Assembly (NCBI RefSeq): GCF_004168285.1 | Contig: NZ_SEWF01000012.1 | Span: 103,252 to 167,251, forward strand | DNA length: 64,000 nt | Origin: Emticicia agri | Lineage (GTDB): Bacteria > Bacteroidota > Bacteroidia > Cytophagales > Spirosomataceae | Reading direction: 5' to 3' | Shown here: positions 42,296 through 51,889 of the stretch, piece after piece | How positions within the stretch are numbered: position 1 is the first letter of the stretch | Layout of the letters: every line of letters begins with the position of its first letter | Program-made: the position numbers and the translations under genes | Notes under the pieces: model-generated | The model's input: only the letters and a program-made list of their open reading frames with translations | Told to the model about the DNA's origin: nothing | The model's database searches: none

Positions 42296-43204
42296 CTAAT
42301 TGGCTGATGCCTGTTGTTGAATAGTCTCTTTCAAATCTTCAAGACCACAGATTTCTTTTTTTACCAAATCAGGTCTTGAACTTGAAATCAAATGTCCTGA
42401 TTCAGGGATAAAGATAAATCTGGCGTTTTTATTCCCCTGCAACATTTTTTTGGCAAAAGTAAAGTTGGTGGTGTCCACAATCCAATCCTGCCCGCCACAC
42501 ATCACGGTTACATCTGACTGAATTTTCGGCCATTCATTTTTTAATTTTCTCAATTCGGCCACATGGGCATATTTTTCGTCAGTAGCGGTATTCATGCGCT
42601 CAGGCAAAAACCATCTGACCATGAAAAACTTTCCGTATTTAGAGAACCACCAGAATTTTTCTGTGTCGGGGTCAATGGCAGGAGATAATAGAATTACTTT
42701 TTTCACCAGTTCAGGATACATAGCGGCAATTTCGGCAGCTACGGGTGCACCATAAGAACGCCCCACTATAATCGCTTTTTTGCCTGAATGGTTACTTTTC
42801 AATGCCATTACAATGGCTTGTGCCTGCTCAACAAGGCTATAAACCCGCTTTTTTGGTTTTTTCTGTGATTTACCATAACCGGGCCTGTCAACCGATATCA
42901 GGTGAAACTGATGTTGCAAAGCGCTATCATCAAGCATATTCAGGTAGCCGTCCCATGCACCCGGGGCGCCATGAATAAACAAGACAGGTTGTGCCGTATC
43001 AGCCCCGAAAGTTACATAATGCAATTTGAGGGAGTCGTTTTCAACCATGTGATACAAAGGCTTGGCAAATTTATCACGGTAGTGCTCTTTAATTTCTGAT
43101 TCGGTCATAATCCATCTGCTGAAACAAGAGCCAAGAAGCATACTTAGAGCCACAAAAGCTACAAATCTTTTGCTTCTGCCGTTTAAGTGTTTAATTCGGT
43201 TCAC
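42296..43204 (-). CDS. Alpha/beta hydrolase, lipoprotein
   Basis: The 302-residue protein carries an N-terminal lipoprotein signal (lipobox LGSC, Cys near residue 27), after an unusually long basic leader of about 13 residues. The hydrolase fold is clear: FIHGAPGAWDGY (oxyanion), VGRSYGAPVAAEIA (nucleophile G-x-S-x-G), VDRPGYGKS and SGHLISSSRP (catalytic His). The strand order Ser-Asp-His is kept. The substrate is unknown. It is probably a membrane-anchored esterase or peptidase in the periplasm. Confidence 0.8.
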   Translation of the reverse strand: MNRIKHLNGRSKRFVAFVALSMLLGSCFSRWIMTESEIKEHYRDKFAKPLYHMVENDSLKLHYVTFGADTAQPVLFIHGAPGAWDGYLNMLDDSALQHQFHLISVDRPGYGKSQKKPKKRVYSLVEQAQAIVMALKSNHSGKKAIIVGRSYGAPVAAEIAAMYPELVKKVILLSPAIDPDTEKFWWFSKYGKFFMVRWFLPERMNTATDEKYAHVAELRKLKNEWPKIQSDVTVMCGGQDWIVDTTNFTFAKKMLQGNKNARFIFIPESGHLISSSRPDLVKKEICGLEDLKETIQQQASAN

Positions 43205-43301
43205 TACAATTATTTTATTAATTACATTTTCAAAGGCTTACAGGTATAACGTAATAAGCCCTCTAATCGTTTACTTGCTTCTTTTAAAAATTATTAAATT
43301 T

Positions 43302-44411
43302 TCATAACTTAAGTCCAAATTTCTTGCCTGCCATTGCTTTGATAATCCCCTGAAACTCAAGATTCAGCAATAAAGAAGCCAGTCGGTTAATAGGTATCTG
43401 AGTCTGAAAACTCAGGTTATCAATCTGGGTTTCGCCATGTGTGCGCAAATAAGCAATAACCTGTCCTTCTTCCTGCGTAAATTGTGTCAGGTCAATCTCC
43501 GGTTCTCTGGGTTTGGTTCTGGCTGTACCTGTACTTTCCAAACCCCAGTTCATGGCTTCTATTATATCATTTACCTCAGTAAATATATTGGCTTTGTTTT
43601 CTTTAATCAGCTTATGACAACCCATTGAATATTTATTGGCAAGGCTCCCCGGCACTGCAAAAACTTCATGGTGGTAGTTATTGGCAAAATCGGCAGTTAC
43701 CAGAGCTCCACCCTTATCAGCCGACTCTACCACGATGTTGACATCGCTTAGTCCGGCAATAATTCTGTTGCGGGCTATAAACAGGTTGCGGATGGGTTTC
43801 ATTCCAAAGGGACTTTCTGATAATAGTCCGCCTTTATCAAGCATCTGTTCGGCATATTTCTTATGAGCCGCCGGATAAATAATATCCAGTCCGCTGGCCA
43901 TTACCCCAATGGTTGGCACATCGTTGTCAATAGCAGCTTTGTGTGCGGCTATATCAATTCCATAGGCTAAACCACTGATGATACTTACCCCATAAGGCTT
44001 TAGCTGCTCCACTATTTCTTCGGTTACTTTTCTCCCATATTCGGTTGCCTGCCTTGTACCTACCATCCCCACAGTGCGTAAAGCACTTAAATCACCATTG
44101 CCTTTGAAATAGAGAATGGCAGGAGAATCATAGAGGCTTTTAAGTCGTGCAGGGTAATCTTTATCAATCGAAAAGTAGAGTTTTATCTGCTGTTTTTCCG
44201 CTTCTTTCAAAATATTCTCAGCTTTCGGCAGAAGTGCTTTGTCTCTCAATCCATCAATAATTTGTTTACCAACTCCAGGCGTTTTCAGCAGTTTATCGGT
44301 TTTTGCCTTAAATACATTTTCTGCCGAGCCTAAGCTACTGATTAATTGCCTGAACATAATACTTCCCACACCCTCAACCAATGTTAAAGCAAGCTGATAT
44401 TGTTTTTCCAT
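43302..44411 (-). CDS. dprA: DNA-processing protein DprA
   Basis: The 369-residue protein loads RecA on incoming single-stranded DNA during natural transformation. N-terminal helix-hairpin region (about 1-60: VGSIMFRQLISSLGSAENVF), then the extended Rossmann core with the family motifs VGTRQATEYGRKVTEEI, SGLAYGIDIAAHKAAI, FIARNRIIAGLSD and VPGSLANKYSMGCHKLIKE. The C-terminal DprA winged helix is kept (about 305-369). All elements for function are intact. It is single and unlinked to other competence genes here. Confidence 0.95.
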   Translation of the reverse strand: MEKQYQLALTLVEGVGSIMFRQLISSLGSAENVFKAKTDKLLKTPGVGKQIIDGLRDKALLPKAENILKEAEKQQIKLYFSIDKDYPARLKSLYDSPAILYFKGNGDLSALRTVGMVGTRQATEYGRKVTEEIVEQLKPYGVSIISGLAYGIDIAAHKAAIDNDVPTIGVMASGLDIIYPAAHKKYAEQMLDKGGLLSESPFGMKPIRNLFIARNRIIAGLSDVNIVVESADKGGALVTADFANNYHHEVFAVPGSLANKYSMGCHKLIKENKANIFTEVNDIIEAMNWGLESTGTARTKPREPEIDLTQFTQEEGQVIAYLRTHGETQIDNLSFQTQIPINRLASLLLNLEFQGIIKAMAGKKFGLKL

Positions 44412-44448
44412 GTAGTGTTGTATTCTATACTTTTTAGTCTTTCTCTAT

Positions 44449-46122
44449 TTATTTATATCGGACTTCAATCAATGGTGTTATGTCCATAATATCCATCAGA
44501 ACCAGATACTGGCTGTTTCTGACTTTATCTATACTAAAAGCCACCGTTTTCTTGTTTATCTTTACGCTTTTTATCTGTTTATAGTCAGGCAAGAGTAGTT
44601 TAATAGCATAATTAGACGGGCTACCTGCTAACATCAGATTTATGGTTTTTGCTTTCATATCATGATTAAAAGTATAGCTGACATTTTTTTTAGTCGGCCC
44701 ATACTCTACCCTTACTTCGGCTGTGTTTTTTCCGGCGGCCAGCCATCTTGGGGCAATTTCAACTTTATCAAACAATTGCCCTTTGTCTATCACTCCGGCC
44801 AGGCCTTCAATCATGGCACTCATAATGGCGGCCTGCCCCCAGTTATCAGGTATGCCAGCATCTACTTTTCCTTCCGGTGTGTATGATACAGGTAATTTAT
44901 CACCATGTTTAGTATTCAATTCAATCATTCTTTCCAGAATATCTACACCATATTGCTCGTACCCATGCTGAAAAGCTGCTTTGGCCAGTTCTCCGCCTAC
45001 AATGGTATTTACGCCACCATTCATATAAGACCCGGGTTTATAGCCTGCAAAATCGGGTTCAACAGGTGGATATACCCCAAACCATTCGGCAAAAGCATTT
45101 TCTACATTATTTCCTTTCAGTTTCTGATAGTTGGCAATAATCGATTGCGCCATTTCCTGGGTTGGTAGACCTCTGTTAATATCGTAAGGGTTCGATAAAC
45201 TCAGAGTGTGTCTATGGTCTATTTTCAGATAGGCGGGCGAGGGGTCGTCTTCTATAAAATGTGCGTAGTATTCGCCATTCCAGCAAAGCTGATTTGCCCA
45301 CTGTCTGATAGCTTCACCCTTTTCTTTCCAGAAATTTACCTTATCCTGATTGTTAGAAGCTGAATAAATAGCCGAGAGTTGCATACAAGCCGCATACAGG
45401 CCACTATTGTCGCCGTGCATGATGCCCATAGGTGTTTTTTCATCAATATTAAAAATACCATTCTGCACATCAAAACCCTGTTTTTTGTACTCCTCTCGTG
45501 AGGTGGGTAATTGCATAAAATCCCAGGTATCGAGTGTATAGCCACGCTTGGCTAACTGAAACCTGGCCGACCACCGTAAAGGGTCGGTCATAATATAATT
45601 CAGACCCTTTTCAAGATTCGGCAACCACTTTTTTATATAATTATCGTCTCCCGTAGACTGCCAGATATAATAAGCGCCCTCAACCATCAGGTATTCCAAA
45701 TCAGCTTCAACAGGCAAGCGGTGCATCTGTATAGAGTCTCTTGAAAGAATTTTCCAGTATCTTTTTTCAAACAGATTCATCCGATGATTGACAGGTTCGG
45801 CTATGGGGTAATAGTAATCAAAATACAAGCCTTCCTTGGTTTGGTTCTCCATAAAAAACTCCCAGAAACTGCTTATTTCAGGCTCCATGTATTTCATGGC
45901 TTTCATTACATGCACATTGTCCCGAATCCATTGCACAAACTGGTTTCTTCTTTTTCCGCCAAAGTGAAGTGTTTTCCTATATTCAGATTCGGTTAATTGC
46001 TTTTTCAGGCTGTTCAGAAAAACGCCGTATTGGTCGGTGCCTTTACCAAAATGGGTTTGTCCGAAAACAAAATCTGAACAAAAGAACAGGAGTGTAATTA
46101 ATACAATAACAGAGAGTCTCAT
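44449..46122 (-). CDS. Glycosidase-like (alpha/alpha)6-barrel protein, secreted
   Basis: The 557-residue protein starts with a signal peptide (LSVIVLITLLFFCSDFVFGQ). It then shows a six-hairpin-type toroid typical of MGH1-like or alpha-L-rhamnosidase-like glycoside hydrolases: NQFVQWIRDNVHVMKAMKYMEP, YLMVEGAYYIWQSTGDDNYIKKWLPNL and NWGQAAIMSAMIEGLAGV are repeat-like helix pairs. A C-terminal beta domain (about 465-557) follows. Acidic candidates occur in DTWDFMQ and GIMHGDNSG, but I cannot assign catalysts. It probably degrades a polysaccharide in the periplasm or outside. A single gene. Confidence 0.65.
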   Translation of the reverse strand: MRLSVIVLITLLFFCSDFVFGQTHFGKGTDQYGVFLNSLKKQLTESEYRKTLHFGGKRRNQFVQWIRDNVHVMKAMKYMEPEISSFWEFFMENQTKEGLYFDYYYPIAEPVNHRMNLFEKRYWKILSRDSIQMHRLPVEADLEYLMVEGAYYIWQSTGDDNYIKKWLPNLEKGLNYIMTDPLRWSARFQLAKRGYTLDTWDFMQLPTSREEYKKQGFDVQNGIFNIDEKTPMGIMHGDNSGLYAACMQLSAIYSASNNQDKVNFWKEKGEAIRQWANQLCWNGEYYAHFIEDDPSPAYLKIDHRHTLSLSNPYDINRGLPTQEMAQSIIANYQKLKGNNVENAFAEWFGVYPPVEPDFAGYKPGSYMNGGVNTIVGGELAKAAFQHGYEQYGVDILERMIELNTKHGDKLPVSYTPEGKVDAGIPDNWGQAAIMSAMIEGLAGVIDKGQLFDKVEIAPRWLAAGKNTAEVRVEYGPTKKNVSYTFNHDMKAKTINLMLAGSPSNYAIKLLLPDYKQIKSVKINKKTVAFSIDKVRNSQYLVLMDIMDITPLIEVRYK

Positions 46123-46211
46123 AGGTTGAAAAGATAAAATAATAGATTGTACTCTGTCTGAATGCTTTTACTAACAATATATAGCATTAATTGAGCATGA
46201 GCCGGACACCC

Positions 46212-47315
46212 TTATTTTTTCAGGATATATTCTCCCCAGATAGGATAATGGTCTGAATAAGGGATTTCAGAAAAGGTTTCGAAACGTTTCAGTTCATAAT
46301 ACCTGTCGTCATAAAACTGGTTATCAATTCTTAAAAATCCCGGTGAGCGATGGTAGGTAAAACCAAACCCTCTCCCCTTTTCTTCAAACGCATTTTTCAG
46401 GTATTTAAGGGTGCGGCCATAAGTGTAGCCATAAGGAACCTCATTAAAATCTCCTACCAAGATAATCGGATAAGGGCTATTTTTTATCCAGAGTTCCAGT
46501 TCAATCATCTGAATAATTCTATCACTGAAACCTTCTTTCAACTGATGATAAATAGTTTTGGCTTCTTTCTTGGCTTTCTCTTTATCGTCTCCGGCATCTA
46601 AAACCCGATTGACACGCACACCCATTGAACGTAACTGTACATTTATTACCCTGATGGTATCTTTTCCAACCACTATATCGGCTGATAAAAGTCCGTTATG
46701 ATTAATCGCCCAGTGCTTTTCTTCTTTTCTGATGATGGGGTATTTTGAAAAAATAGCCAAGCCGATAGAACCTTGCCCTTCATCGTTACCTGGTGTAGAA
46801 TGTACATAAGTATAATAAGGATGAGTAACCCTAAATTTCTGAATCATGCGGTACTGAGGAATATAATCAACGTTGAATAACTCCTGTACACATTTAATAT
46901 CTGCCTCTAAGGCTACCGCAGTTCTGATTAATTTAATAGCATTAACAGTATCACGTTTTAAGCTATAGCTATCAATATCGCACCACATCAGGTTGTAGGA
47001 TAATACAGAAATTCCTTTTCGTTTATCTGATTCATCAATCGGGTGCCAGGTAAGCGTGCGGAGAATAAGGGGAAAACCAATTAACAGAATACCTATGGAA
47101 ATAAATGCCCTGCGGGATTTTCTGAAAGTCCAGAGTATAATAAAAAGAATATTTCCGGCAAAGGCAATGGGTAGTGAGAGCATCAGAAAGCCCCCGAGCC
47201 AATGCTTTACACTTACCGAATAACTCAGTTGGTACACTAATAAAGTATATAGCGCCAGCATCATATTCAGAAAGAATAAGAATCGTTTCAGGAAAAGTCT
47301 GATAAGTTCTATCAT
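46212..47315 (-). CDS. Endonuclease/exonuclease/phosphatase-domain membrane protein
   Basis: The 367-residue protein has three N-terminal membrane helices (about 10-30, 37-60, 67-87), then an EEP domain. Landmarks are SVLSYNLMW, CVQELF (Glu), the active-site motif ILVGDFNEVPYGY and the terminal YSDHYPIWGEY (Asp-His). The family includes Mg2+-dependent phosphodiesterases; in Bacteroidota such membrane-anchored members are common and of unknown substrate. The catalytic domain is probably periplasmic. Monocistronic. Confidence 0.85.
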   Translation of the reverse strand: MIELIRLFLKRFLFFLNMMLALYTLLVYQLSYSVSVKHWLGGFLMLSLPIAFAGNILFIILWTFRKSRRAFISIGILLIGFPLILRTLTWHPIDESDKRKGISVLSYNLMWCDIDSYSLKRDTVNAIKLIRTAVALEADIKCVQELFNVDYIPQYRMIQKFRVTHPYYTYVHSTPGNDEGQGSIGLAIFSKYPIIRKEEKHWAINHNGLLSADIVVGKDTIRVINVQLRSMGVRVNRVLDAGDDKEKAKKEAKTIYHQLKEGFSDRIIQMIELELWIKNSPYPIILVGDFNEVPYGYTYGRTLKYLKNAFEEKGRGFGFTYHRSPGFLRIDNQFYDDRYYELKRFETFSEIPYSDHYPIWGEYILKK

Positions 47316-47570
47316 TCGATTTTATACATAAAATCAGGATGAAACCCTGATGCTGTCTAAACCAATGGTTTTGGCTTTGGGTGTTATGGTAACGGTTCAA
47401 ACAGTTTCCTAAAAATAGTTGCTTCTGATGAAAACGAAAAACGATAGATTGAATTAAATATTGATTTATAAAAAATATTCCTCACTTGCGCTTGACAATA
47501 TTATTATTTTTCCAATTTTTAGGACTATTCTCATAATTCAACAAACTCACACAAAACTTTTTCTCATTTA

Positions 47571-47783
47571 CTGATAGGAACAACACCAAATTCGCTTTTT
47601 ACCGATTCCTACGAATAGTCTTATTTCTTCGGATACCTCAACCCAAATATCTATAAAAAATACAAATTCTGGGAATTAGTAAAACCAGTAAAGAAATTTG
47701 TTCAGTTTTATCAATTAGCAGACACATAAGGTATATACGATAGAGGCAAAGAATTATACTATCCGATTAAGAATAAATTATGA
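47571..47783 (+). pseudogene. Short coding relic with stop codons
   Basis: Frame 47571-47783 reads LIGTTPNSLFTDSYE, stop (47616), SYFFGYLNPNIYKKYKFWEL..., stop (47727), GIYDRGKELYYPIKNKL, stop (47781). The amino-acid composition and the natural end suggest the tail of a former gene with two nonsense codons. No family is recognised, and no start is visible. It may be a chance frame; the confidence is low. Confidence 0.35.
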
Positions 47784-47804
47784 ATTGGATTTATAAAACA
47801 AAAA

Positions 47805-47825
47805 CCCTTGCTTATTCAGCAAGGG
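47805..47825 (-). terminator. Terminator of the membrane protein/XRE operon
   Basis: CCCTTGCT/AGCAAGGG stem, loop TATTC; on the minus strand it is followed by TTTTTGTTTT. It lies about 90 bp after the XRE gene stop. Confidence 0.7.
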
Positions 47826-47916
47826 CATTGGCTGGGCTTTTTCATAATTTTGTATATTAAATCAATGGGTGTAAAACATTGATAAAACTGCGTGGATTCA
47901 GAATATTAGTTGATTA

Positions 47917-48117
47917 TTAGTCATTTTCATCTAATTCAAATATTTCTTCAACAGTTTTTCCGAATATCCTGGCAATTTTCATGGCCAGCACTGCCGATGG
48001 CACATATTTATTGCTCTCGATAGCGTTGATGGTCTGGCGGCTCACGTGGATGCGTTCGGCTAAGTCAGCTTGCGTAATGTCAAGAATAGCCCGTTCGATT
48101 CTGATTCTGTTTCTCAT
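47917..48117 (-). CDS. XRE-family helix-turn-helix regulator (YgzD-like)
   Basis: The 66-residue protein is a bare XRE HTH: LAERIHVSRQTINAIESNKYVPSAVLAMKIARIFGKTVEEIF. Small regulators of this type usually pair with a multi-span membrane protein, and here one is directly upstream: its stop codon is 4 bp before this start. ATG 48117 was chosen because it gives the typical 66-residue length; an in-frame upstream start at 48153 lies within the membrane protein gene. Confidence 0.85.
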   Translation of the reverse strand: MRNRIRIERAILDITQADLAERIHVSRQTINAIESNKYVPSAVLAMKIARIFGKTVEEIFELDEND

Positions 48118-48121
48118 AGCT

Positions 48122-48628
48122 TCAACTGTTCTGTAATTTACCATTTGCCTCAAACGAAGGCTTCATGAATAAAATGTAGTGGAATCTGATAATAAACAAT
48201 AGTAACGGGGTGAACATATTATAAACTATCACACTGAAAAAGGCCATTCCATGAATAAAAATGGTAGCAAGAATCAGAAGTGCGAAATTGAGATAAATAG
48301 CCCATTGTAATGATTCAAGGCGAATTTTAGATACATATTCATCTTCTATTCTCACTCTTGAAAAAGCCACTAAAAGTAAACCAACTATGGTACCTATAGC
48401 CGCAATTTCATCGGTAAAGTTCAAATAAGAAATGGTATCAGTGGCACTACCACTACCGTTTGCTGTATGAAAAGTATCTGTAAAAATGTATTCAAAGGGC
48501 AACTTCACCGTAAGGAAATCGAAAGAGAAATCACCAATCAGCACACAAAGTCCTAAAATTAAAGATGGGATAGCCATCAGCCATCCGATGAGCTTGTAAC
48601 GATGGGGAAATAAGAATCTTGGTTCCAT
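48122..48628 (-). CDS. Four-helix membrane protein paired with XRE regulator
   Basis: The 168-residue protein has about four membrane segments (LIGWLMAIPSLILGLCVLIG, AAIGTIVGLLLVAF, WAIYLNFALLILATIFIHGM, and FSVIVYNMFTPLLLFIIRF). No enzymatic motif is visible. Its stop is 4 bp before the XRE gene; such pairs are widespread in Bacteroidota and probably work as a membrane sensor/anti-regulator unit, which is inference. Confidence 0.75.
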   Translation of the reverse strand: MEPRFLFPHRYKLIGWLMAIPSLILGLCVLIGDFSFDFLTVKLPFEYIFTDTFHTANGSGSATDTISYLNFTDEIAAIGTIVGLLLVAFSRVRIEDEYVSKIRLESLQWAIYLNFALLILATIFIHGMAFFSVIVYNMFTPLLLFIIRFHYILFMKPSFEANGKLQNS

Positions 48629-48778
48629 AATTTTGTATTGTTTTGTTTATGTAAAATATAACGCACCAAAAGTAAAATAAACTTTACATTTTGACAAATT
48701 TATTTGATATTATTTTATCACAAATTTTATTCAAAGCCGAATATGATTTTTATCAGCTTTTCATAAAGCCTTCTTCTT

Positions 48779-48786
48779 TATCTTTG
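48779..48786 (+). promoter_or_regulatory. -7 box of the truncated haemoglobin gene
   Basis: TATCTTTG matches TAnnTTTG and lies 17 bp before the ATG at 48804, with a TTT at 48758-48760 as a possible -33 element. Confidence 0.45.
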
Positions 48787-48803
48787 TAAAAATTTCAATA
48801 GTG

Positions 48804-49175
48804 ATGAATGATATTCAGAACAGAGCAGATATAGAACTGCTGGTAAATAGTTTTTACGAGAAAGTACATAAAGATTTTGACCTTGCTCCTGTTTTTGTAA
48901 TGCCTGAGACCGAATGGGACAGACATATCACAAGGGTTGTGAATTTCTGGGAAAACTGGCTTTTTCAGACAGGAAGCTATAATGGGGGTATGATGTGGGT
49001 ACACCTGCAAGCCAATCAGAAACATGGGCTTACCACCGAACGATTTGAGCGTTGGCTTTCTTTATGGTTTATTACGGCTGATACCTTGTTTGAAGGACCA
49101 AGGGCAGAGTTTGTCAAAAGCAAAGCATTAGAAATCGGTCAGATTATGAATGCCAAAATGAACAATAATAGCTAA
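48804..49175 (+). CDS. Group III truncated haemoglobin
   Basis: The 123-residue haem protein matches trHbIII: the pattern WLFQTGSYNGGMMWVHLQAN is the E/F region, with His67 (MMWVHLQ; numbered from a one-residue-longer GTG start, 66 here) as proximal haem ligand, and FERWLSLWFITADTLF the following G/H helices. In other bacteria such proteins bind O2 or NO or take part in peroxide handling; the role here is unknown. The GTG directly before the ATG is an alternative start. Its 3' end overlaps the convergent hydrolase gene by 4 bp. Confidence 0.88.
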   Translation: MNDIQNRADIELLVNSFYEKVHKDFDLAPVFVMPETEWDRHITRVVNFWENWLFQTGSYNGGMMWVHLQANQKHGLTTERFERWLSLWFITADTLFEGPRAEFVKSKALEIGQIMNAKMNNNS

Positions 49176-49969
49176 CTATTCAGAAACTTTTCAATTTCTC
49201 TATTATAAACTTCCGGTTCTTCAACAGAAGAAGTATGTCCTCCTCCCTCAAAAATAATGAGTTTTGAGTTTTTGATGAGTGAATGAATCTTTTGCGCTTT
49301 TTCGGGTTTGGTAGCTACGTCCTGGTCGCCTACCATGATCAGCGTCGGGCAGTTAATCTGATGAATCTCCTCAGCAATACCTTTTCTGTAAATCACGCCA
49401 TCTACTGCTTTGGTGATACCTTTGCGGTTATTCGATTTTAACTGGTTAACCCAGTATTTTTTCTCTTCTGCCCTATTCGGGTCAGTCAGAAACTTCTTCC
49501 CGAACATAATCTGCATCACTTTAGTAATCACTGGAAAAAAGCCAATGTATTTCACAATGGTATTCAGCATTTTATATTTAGGCACATTTTCGGCAGGTTC
49601 GGGGTCGGCAGTTGTTTCAAGCAGTATGAGTTTTTTAATCAGGTCAGGTTTTCTGGCTGCCAACCGCATCCCAACGAATCCACCCATCGAAAGTCCGGCA
49701 AAAATCACAGGTTTCCCTACTAATTTTTCTATCAACACGGCGGCATCTTCATACAAAGTATCCATGTCATAACCCTCTGTCGGAGCATCTGTTTTTCCTT
49801 GTCCACGATGGTCGTAAGTGATAACTCTGTATTTGTTTTTAAAATACGCTACCTGCTTATGAAACATCTGTCCGCTCCAAAGAAGGCCATGAGAAAAGAT
49901 AATAGTTTCATCACCGCTTCCGGTTTCTTCATAATAATAGTTTACTCCGTTAATTAGTGTTTTAGGCAT
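49172..49969 (-). CDS. Alpha/beta-fold hydrolase
   Basis: The 265-residue protein belongs to the 3-oxoadipate enol-lactonase/fluoroacetate-hydrolase-like group: IIFSHGLLWSGQMF (oxyanion), YDHRGQGKTDAPTEGY, nucleophile elbow AGLSMGGFVG, DVATKPEKA (acid) and GGGHTSSVEEP (His). It is a cytoplasmic enzyme without a signal. The substrate is unknown. Single gene on the minus strand, convergent with the haemoglobin gene with a 4-bp overlap. Confidence 0.85.
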   Translation of the reverse strand: MPKTLINGVNYYYEETGSGDETIIFSHGLLWSGQMFHKQVAYFKNKYRVITYDHRGQGKTDAPTEGYDMDTLYEDAAVLIEKLVGKPVIFAGLSMGGFVGMRLAARKPDLIKKLILLETTADPEPAENVPKYKMLNTIVKYIGFFPVITKVMQIMFGKKFLTDPNRAEEKKYWVNQLKSNNRKGITKAVDGVIYRKGIAEEIHQINCPTLIMVGDQDVATKPEKAQKIHSLIKNSKLIIFEGGGHTSSVEEPEVYNREIEKFLNS

Positions 49970-50292
49970 AGTGGTGTCTTAATAAATGATAGCATATTGT
50001 TAAACTATTCCAAGATTAATCCTATTTCATAGTCCCGGGTTGTTACTTTTTTTACCTGAAAAAAAGTAACGCAAAAAAGCAGGTGTCATTTAAACTCACA
50101 CAATTAAAAATTCGATATATCTTCCCTTCATAGTTATTTTCTGTCTCAATTTTTAATCGTAGACTGGCCGTCCGCCTCAATAGGAAATGACATTACAAGG
50201 ATACAATTTTTAGTTTTTATTTTCTCTTCAAATACAACTTACTATAGAATTGGTTAATAATTCTAAAAACGATTTGAAAAATCGTGATACAT
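49970..50292. other. Intergenic region with palindromes
   Basis: It holds a perfect 12-bp hairpin at 50042-50070 (GTTACTTTTTTT / AAAAAAAGTAAC, loop ACCTG) and a looser pair TGTCATTT/AAATGACA near 50085 and 50186. No gene is recognised. The hairpin resembles a repeat seen in other Bacteroidota genomes. Confidence 0.5.
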
Positions 50293-51735
50293 TTATAGTT
50301 CTACCATCAGTTTAATCATTTCTTCAAGGTATCTTCTTGCTTTGCGGTCGGCACCGTCTGAATAGCGGTTGATGATGAAAGCAAACGACATCAGTTCTCC
50401 GTTAGCCGCCGTATAATAGCCTGAAAAAGCCCTTGTATTGGCAATAGAACCACTCTTGGCTCTTACATTACCCACAGCCTTCGACCCTTTTGCCAGATTC
50501 TGTACGGTTCCGGTAATACCAACTACAGGAATAGACGCATAAAAATCATTAAATGCACTATCCCGTCGCATCGCAAACAGAATATCTACTAAATTATTAG
50601 CTGTGAGTACACCTGACGGAGACAATCCGCTTCCATCACGTATCATGAATCCTTGCAAATCTACTCCTTTCTGCGACCATACAAATTTCTCTGCTTTTAC
50701 ACCTGCATCAAAACCCGCATCTTTCGAGAGCGTGTGGCCGACCGTTTTCAGAAAAGCATCGGCATAAAGGTTAATACTCTGAAAGTTGCAGTGCTGGGCA
50801 AGTGTAGAAAGAGAGGGTGAATCGTAACTGAGAATCAGGTTTCTCGGCTTTCTGGTATCCTGAAACCCTGGTTTAAAATTCTGATAGCTTATTACTTCAT
50901 TACTTGTCTGTCCTTGCATTTCCTGAAACTTTCGTTGCACATGGTAAGCGAGAAAATAGGCCGGGTCTGGCAAAGAACCTTTTACTACAAAATCGGCAGG
51001 CCCAATCGGAACAGTCCCTTCTGAAATGATTGTATTACTGAAAGGCGTATTATAAACCAACACATTATCGCCTGAGCCTCGTTCAGCCGTTGTTACTTTA
51101 TTGATATAGTTGATATTCGGAACTAATGGTGAAAGTCTTGATACAGGAGCATCTTCACCTAACGATTTACCTGGTTTAAAATGAATTTCATATAGGTTTT
51201 CATTAATGTTCAGTCCACTTACACCAGCCCCGTAATAATTGCCAATATCACCCCATACCCACGAATCAGCAAGGGTATTATCCGGGAAAATACTTCCATC
51301 ACCAATAATATTCCCCTCAATTTTCTTAATCCCATACTCTTTGATTTTCAATGCAAAAAGATTGACTATCTGCTGAAAATCCATTCCAACTCTTGAAGAG
51401 CCCAACGAGGGGTCTCCCGTACCTCTGATATAAATATTCCCTTTCAGCACGCTGTCTGCTATGGTACCATCATATTCAAGAAAGGTCTGATATCGATAAT
51501 TGGGGCCTAAAACCGATAAAGCGGTAGCTGTGGAAACCAATTTGAGTGTCGAGGCAGAGTTGACCGATTTACGGGCATTGAACTGAATTTTATATTCGCC
51601 TGTCTGTGTTGACCTGATAGAAGCCGCCACCACTCCGGTACTGATTTCTTTGTCGTTCTGAATACTATCTAATAGTTGCTGAAACTTTTGGAGGGGAGAA
51701 CTTAGTTGTAGTATAACAAATAAAAATAGCTTCAT
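50293..51735 (-). CDS. dacB: D-Ala-D-Ala carboxypeptidase/endopeptidase (PBP4, DacB type)
   Basis: The 480-residue peptidase hydrolyses peptidoglycan peptide bonds in the periplasm. Family S13 motifs: S62-T-L-K65 (SASTLK), then S-x-N (QSINLYADAFL) around 322, and K-S-G (VRAKSGSIANTRAFSGY) around 430, which replaces the usual K-T-G. A large extra domain lies between motifs 1 and 2 (about 90-290), typical of PBP4. A hydrophobic start (LFLFVILQLSS) serves as a signal peptide. Single gene, divergent from the beta-CASP gene. Confidence 0.9.
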   Translation of the reverse strand: MKLFLFVILQLSSPLQKFQQLLDSIQNDKEISTGVVAASIRSTQTGEYKIQFNARKSVNSASTLKLVSTATALSVLGPNYRYQTFLEYDGTIADSVLKGNIYIRGTGDPSLGSSRVGMDFQQIVNLFALKIKEYGIKKIEGNIIGDGSIFPDNTLADSWVWGDIGNYYGAGVSGLNINENLYEIHFKPGKSLGEDAPVSRLSPLVPNINYINKVTTAERGSGDNVLVYNTPFSNTIISEGTVPIGPADFVVKGSLPDPAYFLAYHVQRKFQEMQGQTSNEVISYQNFKPGFQDTRKPRNLILSYDSPSLSTLAQHCNFQSINLYADAFLKTVGHTLSKDAGFDAGVKAEKFVWSQKGVDLQGFMIRDGSGLSPSGVLTANNLVDILFAMRRDSAFNDFYASIPVVGITGTVQNLAKGSKAVGNVRAKSGSIANTRAFSGYYTAANGELMSFAFIINRYSDGADRKARRYLEEMIKLMVEL

Positions 51736-51889
51736 AGAGACAATACAGGTTTAGGCAAGGGATTATGGCAAAAACGAATTTAAAGGAAATGGTTAGCAAA
51801 AAAAAGATTTCTTTCCTTAATTTGTGACTGAATATGAAGCAGAACTTATTCTGCATTAATATTTTTTAATTTTTTGATAGCATTTTCGT

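Larger units (their letters stand above)
47316..47916. other. 600-bp region with a gene relic
   Basis: The region contains a MITE-end-like TTCAAACAGTTTC at 47396-47408, a decayed coding stretch (about 47571-47783) and a terminator (47805-47825). No intact gene was found. Confidence 0.6.

Noticed and set aside
47396..47408. MITE-end-like TTCAAACAGTTTC
   Set aside because: No matching opposite end within several hundred bases; too short to call a copy.
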